Under the pieces are notes generated by a model. The model worked only from the letters and a program-made list of their open reading frames with translations, did not search any database and was not told the DNA's origin. Source: an uncultured Holdemania sp. (GTDB lineage Bacteria > Bacillota_I > Bacilli_A > Erysipelotrichales > Erysipelotrichaceae). Taken from it: a stretch of 64,000 nt of DNA. Below, piece after piece: positions 9,201 to 18,645 of this stretch. Position 1 is the first letter of the stretch. Each line of letters begins with the position of its first letter. The stretch covers positions 1 to 64,000 of the forward strand of contig CAMQTJ010000005.1 in the NCBI GenBank assembly GCA_947037125.1. The letters are read 5' to 3'. The position numbers and the translations under genes were made by a program.

Positions 9201-10754
9201 ATGAAAAAATTATTTGTTTCTAGTAATATTATTACAATGACAAAAGAAAAATGTATCGCAATACTTGTTGAAAACGGAAAAATTATTAAGCTCTTAAATG
9301 ATTTGAATTGTGAATATGATGAATTAATTGATTTAAAAGATGCATGTTTATTACCAGGATTTATTGATGCACATTCACATATTATTGCAGTAACTAAGTC
9401 TTTAATGATGACTGATTTAAGTGATAATACCTCTATAAATAGTATAATTGATGAATTTAGTGAAAGATTACAAAAAGAAACTTACAGTGATCAAAAATGG
9501 TTGCTAGGATATGGTTATGATAATTACAATTTTGCTGATAGAAAACATCCGACTAATCATGATTTAGATAAAATATCAAAGGACATTCCTATATTAATTA
9601 GTCATATCAGTGGTCATTGTGGAATATTAAATACAAGAGCATTAGAACTATTAAATATTACCAAGGAAATAAACTCTAATGGCAACATAGGAATTAATCC
9701 AGTAAATGAATTAAATGGATATATTGCAGAAGAATTTTTTATTGACGCTACCAAGAAAATACCACACATAAAATTTGATGATATTATTAAAAGCTACCCT
9801 AATGCTGAAAAAGAATATTTAAAAAATGGAATAACTACAATACAAGAGAGTCTTATATATGAAGAAGAAATGAAAATATTAAAATATTTAGCCGATAACA
9901 AATCTTTAAATGTCGATATAGTAGGATATGTTGGTTATGAAAAAAGTAAAGATTTATTACTTTTCAACAAGCAATATTTCAAATCATATATTAATCATTT
10001 CAAAATTGCTGGGTACAAATTATTTTTAGATGGTAGTCCACAATTAAAAACTGCTTATATGAATGAACCATATGATAATACTGATAATTATTATGGAACT
10101 AAACTTTTAAGTAGACAACAACTTAATAATATTGTAAAGGAATGTTACTTAAATAAAATTCAATTAGTTGCCCATTGTAATGGTGATGCTGCAATAGATC
10201 AATATATTAATGCTTGTGAGATAAATAATAGTTTAAATAAAGATAATCGAAATGTGATAATTCATGCTCAATTTATGAATAATAATCAACTAATCAAAGC
10301 GAAAAATTTATGTGTTATACCATCATTTTTTAATTCTCATGTTTACTTCTTTTCAAAAGAGCATATTGATAACTTTGGTTATTCAAAAGCTAGTAATATT
10401 AGTCCTTTGAATAGTGCAGTTTTAAACAATAATATTTTTACTATTCATACCGATGCACCAGTAACTAAACCCGACTTACTACATAGCATTTACATCGCTT
10501 GTACAAGGCATACAAAGGATGGAGAAACGCTTAATCCATTTGAAAGAATTAATGTTTACCAAGCTTTAAAAGCTGTGACAATTAATGCTGCATATCAAAT
10601 ATTTGATGAAGAACGTAAAGGAAGTATTGAAGTTGGAAAACTTGCGAATTTCACAATTTTAGATTTAAATCCAATTGATCTAGACATTAATAAACTAAAA
10701 AATCTAAAAGTTATAAAAACTTATATTGAAGGTAAACTAAAGTATCAATATTAA
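9201..10754 (+). CDS. Amidohydrolase, YtcJ-like (Amidohydro_3)
   Basis: A 517-residue metal-dependent hydrolase of the amidohydrolase superfamily with an AAGGATG site upstream. The metal ligands are visible as DAHSH near residue 57, GHCGILNTRALE, the later QLVAHCNGDAA and HAQFM, and HTDAPV. The C-terminal tail GSIEVGKLANFTILDLNP returns to the beta-sandwich part, as in this family. Members act on N-substituted or amide compounds; the substrate here is unknown. It stands alone, divergent from the membrane-protein gene. Confidence 0.85.
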   Translation: MKKLFVSSNIITMTKEKCIAILVENGKIIKLLNDLNCEYDELIDLKDACLLPGFIDAHSHIIAVTKSLMMTDLSDNTSINSIIDEFSERLQKETYSDQKWLLGYGYDNYNFADRKHPTNHDLDKISKDIPILISHISGHCGILNTRALELLNITKEINSNGNIGINPVNELNGYIAEEFFIDATKKIPHIKFDDIIKSYPNAEKEYLKNGITTIQESLIYEEEMKILKYLADNKSLNVDIVGYVGYEKSKDLLLFNKQYFKSYINHFKIAGYKLFLDGSPQLKTAYMNEPYDNTDNYYGTKLLSRQQLNNIVKECYLNKIQLVAHCNGDAAIDQYINACEINNSLNKDNRNVIIHAQFMNNNQLIKAKNLCVIPSFFNSHVYFFSKEHIDNFGYSKASNISPLNSAVLNNNIFTIHTDAPVTKPDLLHSIYIACTRHTKDGETLNPFERINVYQALKAVTINAAYQIFDEERKGSIEVGKLANFTILDLNPIDLDINKLKNLKVIKTYIEGKLKYQY

Positions 10755-10883
10755 TCCTTATAATATGAATAAATAAATACCTAATATCATCAATAAAAAT
10801 TATTAATTAGCATTGTTATAATTTAAGTAAATAATATAAACTCTAAATATTTTAGATTATTTACTTTTTTTATACAATTGCTA

Positions 10884-10911
10884 TTGCATTTAATCTTATT
10901 TATGCTATAAT
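10884..10911 (+). promoter_or_regulatory. Promoter of tRNA-Leu
   Basis: -35 TTGCAT (10884-10889), 16-base spacer, -10 TATAAT (10906-10911), 17 bases upstream of the tRNA. Confidence 0.6.
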
Positions 10912-10928
10912 AATTAAGCAACATTCAT

Positions 10929-11013
10929 GCGGGTGTGGCGAAATTGGCAGACGCACTAGACTTAGGATCTAGCGCCGCGAGGCATGCAGGTTCAAGTCCT
11001 GTCACCCGCACCA
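10929..11013 (+). tRNA. tRNA-Leu (anticodon TAG)
   Basis: An 85-base type II tRNA. The acceptor arms GCGGGTG and CACCCGC pair. The anticodon loop is ctTAGga between CTAGA-type stems, there is a long variable arm, and the T-loop is GTTCAAGTC. The 3' CCA is encoded (11011-11013). It reads CUA codons. Confidence 0.96.
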
Positions 11014-11025
11014 TTATAAATACTT

Positions 11026-11052
11026 AAACCCTTTAAATTAAAGGGTTTTTTT
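11026..11052 (+). terminator. Terminator after tRNA-Leu
   Basis: ACCCTTTAA/TTAAAGGGT stem followed by seven T. Confidence 0.85.
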
Positions 11053-11144
11053 ATATATTATTGATTATTCATAATTATGTATAGTTAATTGTTGTATGAA
11101 TAGTTATATGTTATAATTTTTATTAAGAATGGGGAATAGTAAAA

Positions 11145-12197
11145 ATGCTAAAACAAAAAAAATGGCTAGTTGTCTTCATATCATTTTTCATAATTTCAAT
11201 TTGTTCATCTTATACAATAGTTACAATATCTAATGAAATGATTGGCATATCACGTGTTATTAACTATGCAGGTATTGTTAGAGGCGCAACACAACGACTT
11301 GTTAAACTAGAAATATCAAACAATCAAAATGATCAGCTTATTACTCATATTAGTGATATTTTGGATCAGTTACAAAGTGATGAAGTAAGTAATTATAATT
11401 TAAAAAAAATTGATGATATAGATTATCAAAATTCGCTAGTTGTACTTGAGTCAATATGGCAAGAATTAATCTTAGAAATAGAACAAACAAGAATATTAGG
11501 TTATGAAAATACTAACATTATAGAGATAAGTGAAATACATTTTGAAAATGCTGATAATTCTGTAACATTAGCTGAACAATTTTCTGATAGAACCCTGGAT
11601 CTTTATAATTTTACAAAATATATTTTGATTATTACATATACTTTTTTAATTATTTCTTTGTTATTTATATTTCAAAAACTTATGTTTTCTAAAAAAGAAA
11701 TCAAAAGAATTGAAAATTTTTCACATATCGATTTACAGACAGGTTTACCAAATAGGAGTAAATTTTATCAAAAAATTGAAAGCTATGGAATTTTAAATAA
11801 AAATATCAATTATGCTTTAATAATGTTTGATTTAAACAATTTAAAGCAAACTAATGATACATTTGGTCATGCGGTTGGAGATCAATTAATACAAAATTTT
11901 TCTAACATTTTAAAAAACATTTCAAATGAAGAATGTTTCATTGCAAGAATTGGCGGTGATGAATTTATTGTCATTTATGATAATACCACAAATAATAAAA
12001 TTCAATTATTTATTGATGAAATACGTATTTCTACTGAGAAATTCAATTTATTAAAAGAAGATATCAATATTTCATATGCTGTGGGTTATGCTTTATCTGA
12101 TTTTAAAGAGGATATAACTTTAACTAGTTTATTAGAAATGGCAGACATTAATATGTATGCAGATAAAAAAAAGTGCAAGGAATGTACGCAAAAATAA
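11145..12197 (+). CDS. Membrane diguanylate cyclase (GGDEF)
   Basis: A 350-residue inner-membrane signalling protein. A first transmembrane helix (about 8-27) is followed by an extracytoplasmic sensor of about 125 residues that starts SRVINYAGIVRGATQR, the signature of PilJ-type sensory domains. A second helix lies at about 158-177, then a cytoplasmic GGDEF domain (about 190-345) with DLQTGLPNR, FDLNNLKQTND and intact RIGGDEFIV near residue 269. No RxxD inhibitory site is seen five residues before the motif, and no EAL domain is attached. It should make c-di-GMP in response to an unknown external signal. Confidence 0.9.
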   Translation: MLKQKKWLVVFISFFIISICSSYTIVTISNEMIGISRVINYAGIVRGATQRLVKLEISNNQNDQLITHISDILDQLQSDEVSNYNLKKIDDIDYQNSLVVLESIWQELILEIEQTRILGYENTNIIEISEIHFENADNSVTLAEQFSDRTLDLYNFTKYILIITYTFLIISLLFIFQKLMFSKKEIKRIENFSHIDLQTGLPNRSKFYQKIESYGILNKNINYALIMFDLNNLKQTNDTFGHAVGDQLIQNFSNILKNISNEECFIARIGGDEFIVIYDNTTNNKIQLFIDEIRISTEKFNLLKEDINISYAVGYALSDFKEDITLTSLLEMADINMYADKKKCKECTQK

Positions 12198-12257
12198 TAG
12201 TTAATATAAGTATTTGTTATTTAAAAATTCAAATTAATAAATTGAAAGGAGCTTTCA

Positions 12258-12932
12258 ATGAAAAATCACAAAAAATTTCTAATTATAAGCATTGTATTAC
12301 TTAATTGTATAATTATGGGGTATGTCGATGCAGTTATCAAACCTGAATATTTTGAAAAATCAATGATTAAGATAGTTTTATTTTTAGCACTTCCAGTAAT
12401 TTATAATTTAATTGTTAAGGATTTAAATTTAAAAAAACTTTTCCTATTAAATCGAAAACAATTAATAATACCTCTAGCTTTAGGTTTATCTACATTTTTA
12501 TTAATTATTATAGGATATTATATATTATCACCCTTCATCGATTTTAGTTCAATTACATCATCCTTAACAGAAAATATCGGGGTAAGTAAAGATAATTTTG
12601 TTTTAGTAGCTATATACATATCAATTATTAATTCATTACTAGAAGAATTTTTTTTCAGAGGCTTTGCATTTCTAACTTTAAAAAATTTAACTAGCAAACG
12701 ATTCGCATATCTGTTCAGTTCTCTAGCTTTTGCTCTTTATCATATATCTATGATGATTGGCTGGTTCCCTATATACCTATTAATACTTGCTATTATAGGT
12801 TTAATGGTTGGTGGACTTATCTTTAATTACTTATGTGATAAAAGTGATAATATCTATCCATCTTGGATGGTCCACATGTTTGCGAATTTCGGAATTAATC
12901 TTATAGGTTTTATGTTATTTGGAATTATTTAA
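12258..12932 (+). CDS. CPBP-family intramembrane metalloprotease
   Basis: A 224-residue polytopic membrane protein with a good GAAAGGAGC site. It has the family motifs EEFFFRGF (about residues 129-136), FALYHISMM and WMVHMFANFGIN. These are the glutamates and histidines of the CAAX-prenyl-protease-like/bacteriocin-processing (Abi/CPBP) family. About seven hydrophobic helices are visible. No peptide gene is adjacent, so its substrate is unknown. Confidence 0.87.
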   Translation: MKNHKKFLIISIVLLNCIIMGYVDAVIKPEYFEKSMIKIVLFLALPVIYNLIVKDLNLKKLFLLNRKQLIIPLALGLSTFLLIIIGYYILSPFIDFSSITSSLTENIGVSKDNFVLVAIYISIINSLLEEFFFRGFAFLTLKNLTSKRFAYLFSSLAFALYHISMMIGWFPIYLLILAIIGLMVGGLIFNYLCDKSDNIYPSWMVHMFANFGINLIGFMLFGII

Positions 12933-12942
12933 TATACGTTAT

Positions 12943-12974
12943 AAAAAAGAACTATTTAATAATAGTTCTTTTTA
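12943..12974. terminator. Bidirectional terminator between convergent genes
   Basis: AAAAAAGAACTATT/AATAGTTCTTTTTAT hairpin. It also contains the stop codon of the minus-strand gene. Confidence 0.85.
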
Positions 12975-13340
12975 TTTACGCCTAAGTTCTTCTATTTTAG
13001 AAAGCATTTCTTTTTTATGAATTATTATAATCCATATCATTTTCATAAATCCAAAAACAAATGTAATAAAAGCTAAAGTCTTTGTATCTTTAAAATTAAA
13101 AGCGCCATAAATATATTGAGAAAGTATTGTAACAATTATTAGTGCAATAAGATAAATAAAGCAAAACTTTAATATATATTTAGTGTTACTCATAGATTTA
13201 AAATAATCTTCCCACTTTACTTCGTTCATGTTTGAAATGTTCTTCTTAATCCAAAAAGATCCCAGTAATACCCCTATAAATAATAAACCTGAGAGTGCTA
13301 CTAATGCGTACATTAATATAATAAGTCCTATATATTTCAT
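12972..13340 (-). CDS. Three-helix membrane protein, unknown
   Basis: A 122-residue protein with hydrophobic helices at about 4-28, 55-78 and 87-107, and a lysine-rich C-terminus. An AAGGAGAAAA site lies directly upstream. No family is recognised. It sits alone, convergent with the CPBP protease gene. Confidence 0.6.
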   Translation of the reverse strand: MKYIGLIILMYALVALSGLLFIGVLLGSFWIKKNISNMNEVKWEDYFKSMSNTKYILKFCFIYLIALIIVTILSQYIYGAFNFKDTKTLAFITFVFGFMKMIWIIIIHKKEMLSKIEELRRK

Positions 13341-13728
13341 TTTTTCTCCTTAAGTAAAAACACTTTACTTTTCTAATTAACAAATCTTATACAGTACTAT
13401 ATAACATTACTTGTAATAAAGCAATACATTAAAGAGTTTTAAAAAAACAAGCCCTTTGATAAGGGAATTGAGAATATGGCATTATGAATATATCAGAAAT
13501 TGATTCACTGTTTACCTTATCTACTCATCATCATGTTTTACATATCCAAATAATGATTATTTTACTAGTAAAGTTGAAAAATGTTTTGCTATTGATGAAT
13601 TTTGGAAATGAACATATACCAATTAACATGATTTTCAGGTAAAAAATAATCACTTACCATATAAATATTCATAATAAATAACAAAAAGCTACAATCCAGA
13701 TTTGACTGATGATTGTAGCTTTTTAATT
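13341..13728. other. Intergenic region with a possible decayed gene end
   Basis: About 390 bases without a gene. The plus strand at 13548-13611 reads like a protein C-terminus (NNDYFTSKVEKCFAIDEFWK then stop), but no start or upstream domain is found. A small stem CCCTTTGATAAGGG lies near 13452. Nothing else is evident apart from the terminator at its right end. Confidence 0.3.
13683..13724. terminator. Terminator of the MATE gene
   Basis: AAAAAGCTACAATC/GATTGTAGCTTTTT hairpin just past the stop of the minus-strand pump gene. Confidence 0.85.
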
Positions 13729-15060
13729 TTATAAATTTTTAATTGCTTTATAGCCCATCAAAGATGATATAACACATGTCATAATTTCCGCAATTACTAT
13801 TGAAAACCAGATACCATCAAGTCCAAACATAGCAGAAAATATTATTGCAAATAAAATTACTAATATTAATTGTCTCATTAAGTTAATTACTAATGAAGAA
13901 AACCCTAACCCTAAGGCTTCAAACATTCCTGAAAAAACGACTGCTGTTGTTGAGAAAATAAATCCAATCGCTATTATTCTAAATGCCCTTGTTCCAAGTA
14001 TTATCATATCTTGATCTTTAGAAAATATTTCAATTACCGTTGATGGTAATATTTCAAATATTAATGTTCCTGCTACCATGATAACAAATGTGAATAACAA
14101 TGCATATTTTACTACTTCAATAACGCGATCAATTCTTTGCGCTCCAATATTATAACTAATTATTGGTCTCATTCCCTGAACAATTCCACATGCTGGCATA
14201 TATACAAATGTTTGTAGTTTAAAATATATACCAAAAACGTTAACTGCAACTTGTGAAAAACTATATAGTATTGAATTTAAAACACTTACTAATATTGATG
14301 GGAAAGCCATCATCATACCTGAAGGAATTGCAATCGAATATAATCTTTTTGATATATGTTTATCGAATTTGAAGTGTTTAAAGTCAACTTTAATCGATTT
14401 AAGATTTCTTTTATAAAGTAAGTAAGCTAATATAAAGGCAGACATTTGCCCTATAATAGTTGCTATTGCAGCCCCTTGAATACCCATTTTAGGTAATCCA
14501 AACCAACCAAAAATAAAGATAGGATCCAATATAATATTTACTATTGCACCAAGCATTTGTAATAACATCGGTACAAACATATTACCTGTAGCTTGAAATA
14601 TTTTTTCAATTAATATATGAAATTGCATCCCAAATGTACAGCATAATACAATTTGAATATATGAAACACTCATATTGATTATTTCGATATCATTAGTAAA
14701 TAAAACAACAAATGGTCTTGCGAATACAAGTCCAAAAACCACAAATATAATACTATGAATTCCTGTAAAGACAAATCCATGAGTAGCTATTTTATTTGTT
14801 AGTTCACTATTTTTTTCACCTAAACTTTTTGCCATTGTGGCATTAATGGCAACCCCTATTCCTACCGATACTGCAAGGCAGATATTTTGTAGTGGAAATG
14901 CAAGTGATACTGCAGTAAGTGCGTCGTTTGATATTTGTGCTACATAATAGCTATCCACTATATTGTATAGCGACATTATAAGCATTGAAATCATTGGCGG
15001 AATTGACATTGTTAATAACAATGAAAATATTCCTTTTTGTTCTAATTTATTATTTTCCAT
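13729..15060 (-). CDS. MATE-family multidrug/sodium antiporter
   Basis: A 443-residue, about twelve-helix efflux protein. The N-terminal half contains PPMISMLIMSLYNIVDSYYV and the C-terminal half PACGIVQGMRPIISYNIGAQ, both typical of MATE/NorM-like pumps. A GGAGAG site precedes the ATG. It is transcribed alone from a clear promoter through a leader with a terminator-like hairpin, and lies next to a TetR-type regulator. It exports an unknown compound using an ion gradient. Confidence 0.88.
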   Translation of the reverse strand: MENNKLEQKGIFSLLLTMSIPPMISMLIMSLYNIVDSYYVAQISNDALTAVSLAFPLQNICLAVSVGIGVAINATMAKSLGEKNSELTNKIATHGFVFTGIHSIIFVVFGLVFARPFVVLFTNDIEIINMSVSYIQIVLCCTFGMQFHILIEKIFQATGNMFVPMLLQMLGAIVNIILDPIFIFGWFGLPKMGIQGAAIATIIGQMSAFILAYLLYKRNLKSIKVDFKHFKFDKHISKRLYSIAIPSGMMMAFPSILVSVLNSILYSFSQVAVNVFGIYFKLQTFVYMPACGIVQGMRPIISYNIGAQRIDRVIEVVKYALLFTFVIMVAGTLIFEILPSTVIEIFSKDQDMIILGTRAFRIIAIGFIFSTTAVVFSGMFEALGLGFSSLVINLMRQLILVILFAIIFSAMFGLDGIWFSIVIAEIMTCVISSLMGYKAIKNL

Positions 15061-15071
15061 ATTCTCTCCAT

Positions 15072-15130
15072 AAAAAAAAGACTAAAAATTCAACTGTTTA
15101 TAATCAGAAACAGTAAAATCTATAGTCTTT
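15072..15130 (-). promoter_or_regulatory. Leader hairpin/attenuator of the MATE gene
   Basis: In the ~90-base leader, AAAGACTA pairs with TAGTCTTT around an inner ACTGTTT/AAACAGT hairpin, followed by eight T and then at once the ribosome site. A terminator placed inside a leader implies regulated read-through. The repeated AAAGAC segments just upstream (AGACGTCT) could form a competing structure. No known riboswitch class was recognised and no leader ORF is seen. Confidence 0.55.
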
Positions 15131-15157
15131 AGACGTCTTTTAGTTTAATGCCTTACT

Positions 15158-15186
15158 AATTTAACACTAATATTTGCTAAAGTCAA
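15158..15186 (-). promoter_or_regulatory. Promoter of the MATE gene
   Basis: -35 TTGACT (15181-15186), 17-base spacer, -10 TAAATT (15158-15163). The start is predicted near 15151. Confidence 0.7.
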
Positions 15187-15258
15187 CATTTATTTAGATA
15201 TTATCTTACTCTAAGTTTAATTATAATAAACACACAAAATAAATAACTATAAACTTTA

Positions 15259-15834
15259 TTACTTTAATAGCGAACTAATTCCATGCAATATTCCATCATT
15301 GAGTGTATCTATCAGATCATTTAATTCATACTCTACAGGATTTAAAAAATGTTGTTGAATTAATGATGCTGTACCTACTGCAATAAACGAAAAATATAAT
15401 TTAGCTTCTTTATTTGATTTAAGCTTTAAAACCATCTTTGTATCATTCATCATATAGTCTACGAATACTTTTTGAAGTTTACTTAAAAAAACAGGAGCAA
15501 TATTAGATTTAAAAAGATTGTTATATATTTCTTTATTATCTTGTATATATCCAAATAGTTCACTTAAAAAAGGTGTAAAATCATCAATTAATGAATCATG
15601 TAATTTTTCTGTTAAAAACGATACTAAACGTTCAATATTTTCATTTTCAATATCTTCTAATACATTATAGATATCACTATAGTGTGCATAAAATGTACCC
15701 TTGCTTATATTTGCTTCATCAGTAATTTCTCTAACTCTAATTTGTGTAATATCTTTATTTGATATCAAATGCAAAAAAGCGTCTTTTATTGAATTTTTTG
15801 ATTTTACAGCATTTCTATATGGTTGTTTACTCAT
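15259..15834 (-). CDS. TetR-family transcriptional regulator
   Basis: A 191-residue regulator beginning MSKQPYRNAVKSKNSIKDAF. This start was chosen because the DNA-binding domain begins directly after it; the longer frame from 15933 runs through the promoter region. The N-terminal helix-turn-helix is clear (ITQIRVREITDEANISKGTFYAHYSDIYNVLEDI split over residues 30-63). The C-terminal ~120 residues form the ligand/dimer domain. It is divergent from the alcohol/aldehyde dehydrogenase operon, so those genes are its likely targets, along with itself. Confidence 0.85.
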   Translation of the reverse strand: MSKQPYRNAVKSKNSIKDAFLHLISNKDITQIRVREITDEANISKGTFYAHYSDIYNVLEDIENENIERLVSFLTEKLHDSLIDDFTPFLSELFGYIQDNKEIYNNLFKSNIAPVFLSKLQKVFVDYMMNDTKMVLKLKSNKEAKLYFSFIAVGTASLIQQHFLNPVEYELNDLIDTLNDGILHGISSLLK

Positions 15835-15874
15835 AATTTTACTCACTTTCTGAACTAAATAAATTAAATAGTTC

Positions 15875-15921
15875 AATATTGTACAAATCTTAAATAATTG
15901 ACTATTGTATAATATTGTACA
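15875..15921. promoter_or_regulatory. Direct repeats in the TetR/adh divergent region
   Basis: AATATTGTACA occurs twice (15875-15885 and 15911-15921), 36 bases apart, between the regulator and the dehydrogenase operon. Each contains a TTGTACAA-like half palindrome. They are candidate operator sites for the TetR protein; this is inference from position. Confidence 0.4.
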
Positions 15922-15973
15922 CAAGTATAACATTGGAATTGAATTTATTCAACATTCAAGAAAGGTAATAAAA

Positions 15974-17182
15974 ATGATAAATAAATTATATTGTAGATTA
16001 CATCAACAAATTTTTAACCTAGCATCATACTTTGTGTTATTTAGAGAACCAAAAATATTTAAAGGTCAAACAGCTTTTAAACAACTAACTGATGTATTGT
16101 CAGTTAATCAAAAAATATTAATAATCACTGATAATAGTCTTATTTCCTTAGGGTTATTAGATACTCTTATATTTGAACTTGATTTTAAGCAAATATCGTA
16201 TGTTATTTATGATAATATATTACCCAACCCTACAGTGACAAACGTAGAAGAAGCATTGGCTATATATAAATCAAATAATTGCAGTATTATTATTGCATTT
16301 GGTGGTGGTTCACCTATTGATTGTGCTAAAATAGTAGCAGCAAGAGTTGTACAACCAAATAAATCAATATTAAAAATGAAAGGGATTCAAAAAATCCGCA
16401 AAAAGTTAATTCCATTATTTATTGTACCTACAACATCAGGTACTGGTAGTGAAATTACAATTGCTGCTGTTATTACAGATGATAAAACACATCAAAAATA
16501 TGCAATTTCTGATATGTGCTTAATACCAAAATATATTGTTATGGATTATACTTTAACATATAAATTACCAAAGTTTATAACTGCAACTACGGGTATGGAT
16601 GCATTGACTCATGCAATAGAAGCGTTCATTGGGAAATCTAATACAAAACAAACAAAAAATGATGCACTTAGTGCAATTAAATTAATTCATGAAAATTTGT
16701 ATGTAGCATATTTAGATGGTTATAATGCAAAGGCACGTGAATCAATGCAATATGCATCATTTTATGCTGGTAAAGCATTTACAAGAGCATATGTAGGTAA
16801 TGTTCATGCCATCGCTCATACATTAGGCGGAACATATAATATCCCACACGGCTATGCTAACGCCGTAGCATTACCTATTGTACTAAAAGCATATGGAAGT
16901 AAGGCTGAGAAAAGATTAGCTATCATAGCTGATTATATTGGTTTAAGTCAATATCAAGATAACGATCACATTAAAACAAATAAATTAATATCTTGGATTG
17001 AAGAAATGAATGATTTAATGAAAATTCCAAAATGTATCATTGAAATAAATGAAGTAGATATTCCAAAAATGGCAAAAGTTGCATATCATGAGGCAAATCC
17101 AACATATCCTGTTCCTGATATTTGGTCAATAAGCAAATTTGAAGAAGTTTTATTAAACTTAAAAGGAGATAATAATGAGTAA
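15974..17182 (+). CDS. Iron-containing alcohol dehydrogenase
   Basis: A 402-residue class III (metal-dependent, NAD-linked) alcohol dehydrogenase. The start at 15974 was chosen because an AGAAAGG site precedes it. Visible motifs are AFGGGSPIDCAK (nucleotide binding), PTTSGTGSE, TTGMDALTHAIEAF and NVHAIAHTLGGTYNIPHGYANA, carrying the metal-binding Asp/His residues. It interconverts an alcohol and an aldehyde. Its end overlaps the start of the aldehyde dehydrogenase gene by eight bases, so the two likely carry out successive steps. Confidence 0.92.
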   Translation: MINKLYCRLHQQIFNLASYFVLFREPKIFKGQTAFKQLTDVLSVNQKILIITDNSLISLGLLDTLIFELDFKQISYVIYDNILPNPTVTNVEEALAIYKSNNCSIIIAFGGGSPIDCAKIVAARVVQPNKSILKMKGIQKIRKKLIPLFIVPTTSGTGSEITIAAVITDDKTHQKYAISDMCLIPKYIVMDYTLTYKLPKFITATTGMDALTHAIEAFIGKSNTKQTKNDALSAIKLIHENLYVAYLDGYNAKARESMQYASFYAGKAFTRAYVGNVHAIAHTLGGTYNIPHGYANAVALPIVLKAYGSKAEKRLAIIADYIGLSQYQDNDHIKTNKLISWIEEMNDLMKIPKCIIEINEVDIPKMAKVAYHEANPTYPVPDIWSISKFEEVLLNLKGDNNE

Positions 17183-18539
17183 TATTTCAGAAATTATAGA
17201 AAAGCAAAAATTGTATTTTTCAAATGATGAAACAAAAAATATTGCATTTAGAAAAAATCAACTAAGAAAACTATATAGTTCGATTAAATTAAATGAGAGT
17301 GCTATATTTAATGCACTTAAAAAAGATTTAAATAAATCAGAGTTTGAAGCATATGAAACAGAAATTGGTATTGTTTATGAAGACTTAAAATACATGATTA
17401 AGAATATTAATTCATTTGCGAAACCAAAAAAGAAAAAGACCCCACTTATGCATTTTCCATCTACTAGTTATCAGTACCAAGATCCTTACGGTAATGTTTT
17501 AATTATGTCACCATGGAATTATCCTTTCCAACTTACTATGGTACCATTAATTGGTGCAATAGCAGCTGGAAATTGTGCTATTATAAAACCATCTAATTAT
17601 TCAAAAGCAACTTCAAAAATAATAAATAAAATTTTGAGTGTTTTTGATGATAATTATATTTGTGTATTACAAGGTGGTAGAGATATTAACCAACAATTAT
17701 TAGAAGAAAAATTTGATTATATCTTTTTTACTGGTAGTCCAATAGTTGGGAAATTAGTAATGGAAAAAGCTGCGAAACATTTAACTCCAATCACTTTAGA
17801 ATTAGGTGGTAAAAGTCCTTGTATTGTAGATGAAAGTGCTAAAATTGATTTATCCGCCAAACGTATTATTTGGGGAAAATTATTAAATTCTGGTCAAACA
17901 TGTGTTGCACCTGATTATATATTAGTACATGAAAAAGTTAAAGATGAATTGATACTAAGTATGATAAAATATATCACTTTATTTTACGGAGAAAATCCAC
18001 AACAAAATAGTGAATATCCAAAAATCATTAATCAAAATCACTTTGATAGACTTTGTGCTTTAATTAAAAATAGTGATTGTGTTTATGGTGGTAAATCAAA
18101 TCCTAGCACATTACAAATTGCACCAACTATTATTAATAATTGTAATTTTGATAGTCTTGTTATGGAAGATGAATTATTTGGTCCTATCTTACCAATAATA
18201 TCATTCACAAATATCAATGAAGTTATTACCCAAATAAACAATAGACCTAAACCACTTGCCTTATATTGCTTTACAACCTCTAAAGAAAATGAAAATAAAA
18301 TTTTAAATAATATTTCTTTTGGTGGTGGTTGTGTAAATGATACAATAGTCCATCTTGCAAACTCAAACTTGTCATTTGGTGGAGTTGGTGAAAGTGGTAT
18401 GGGTAATTATCATGGAAAAGAAAGTTTTTATACTTTTAGTCACACAAAAAGTATTTTAAAGAAGAGTTTATTATTAGATATTAATGTACGTTATGCCCCT
18501 TATAAAAAGAAAATAAAATTATTAAGAAAGATTTTTTAA
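17175..18539 (+). CDS. Aldehyde dehydrogenase, class 3-like
   Basis: A 454-residue NAD(P)-dependent aldehyde dehydrogenase of the short class 3/YwdH type. Conserved parts are MSPWNYPFQL, LELGGKSP (general-base Glu), NSGQTCVAPDYIL (nucleophile Cys) and the C-terminal FGGVGESGMGNYHGKESFYTFSH. An AAGGAG site lies within the previous gene. Together with the alcohol dehydrogenase it would oxidise an alcohol through the aldehyde to the acid, or detoxify aldehydes. The divergent TetR gene suggests substrate induction. Confidence 0.92.
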   Translation: MSNISEIIEKQKLYFSNDETKNIAFRKNQLRKLYSSIKLNESAIFNALKKDLNKSEFEAYETEIGIVYEDLKYMIKNINSFAKPKKKKTPLMHFPSTSYQYQDPYGNVLIMSPWNYPFQLTMVPLIGAIAAGNCAIIKPSNYSKATSKIINKILSVFDDNYICVLQGGRDINQQLLEEKFDYIFFTGSPIVGKLVMEKAAKHLTPITLELGGKSPCIVDESAKIDLSAKRIIWGKLLNSGQTCVAPDYILVHEKVKDELILSMIKYITLFYGENPQQNSEYPKIINQNHFDRLCALIKNSDCVYGGKSNPSTLQIAPTIINNCNFDSLVMEDELFGPILPIISFTNINEVITQINNRPKPLALYCFTTSKENENKILNNISFGGGCVNDTIVHLANSNLSFGGVGESGMGNYHGKESFYTFSHTKSILKKSLLLDINVRYAPYKKKIKLLRKIF

Positions 18540-18595
18540 TATAAAACTATCAATATAATTTTTAGCTATAAAACATTTAAAATAATAATTATAAC

Positions 18596-18634
18596 AAAAA
18601 AGACCTTTACAAAATTAATGTAAAGATCTTTTTT
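18596..18634. terminator. Bidirectional terminator
   Basis: AAAAAAGACCTTTAC/GTAAAGATCTTTTTT hairpin between convergent genes. Confidence 0.85.
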
Positions 18635-18645
18635 ATTATGTATTT

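Noticed and set aside
13548-13611. Short coding-like C-terminus
   Set aside because: No start, upstream domain or recognisable family; recorded only as a note on the gap.
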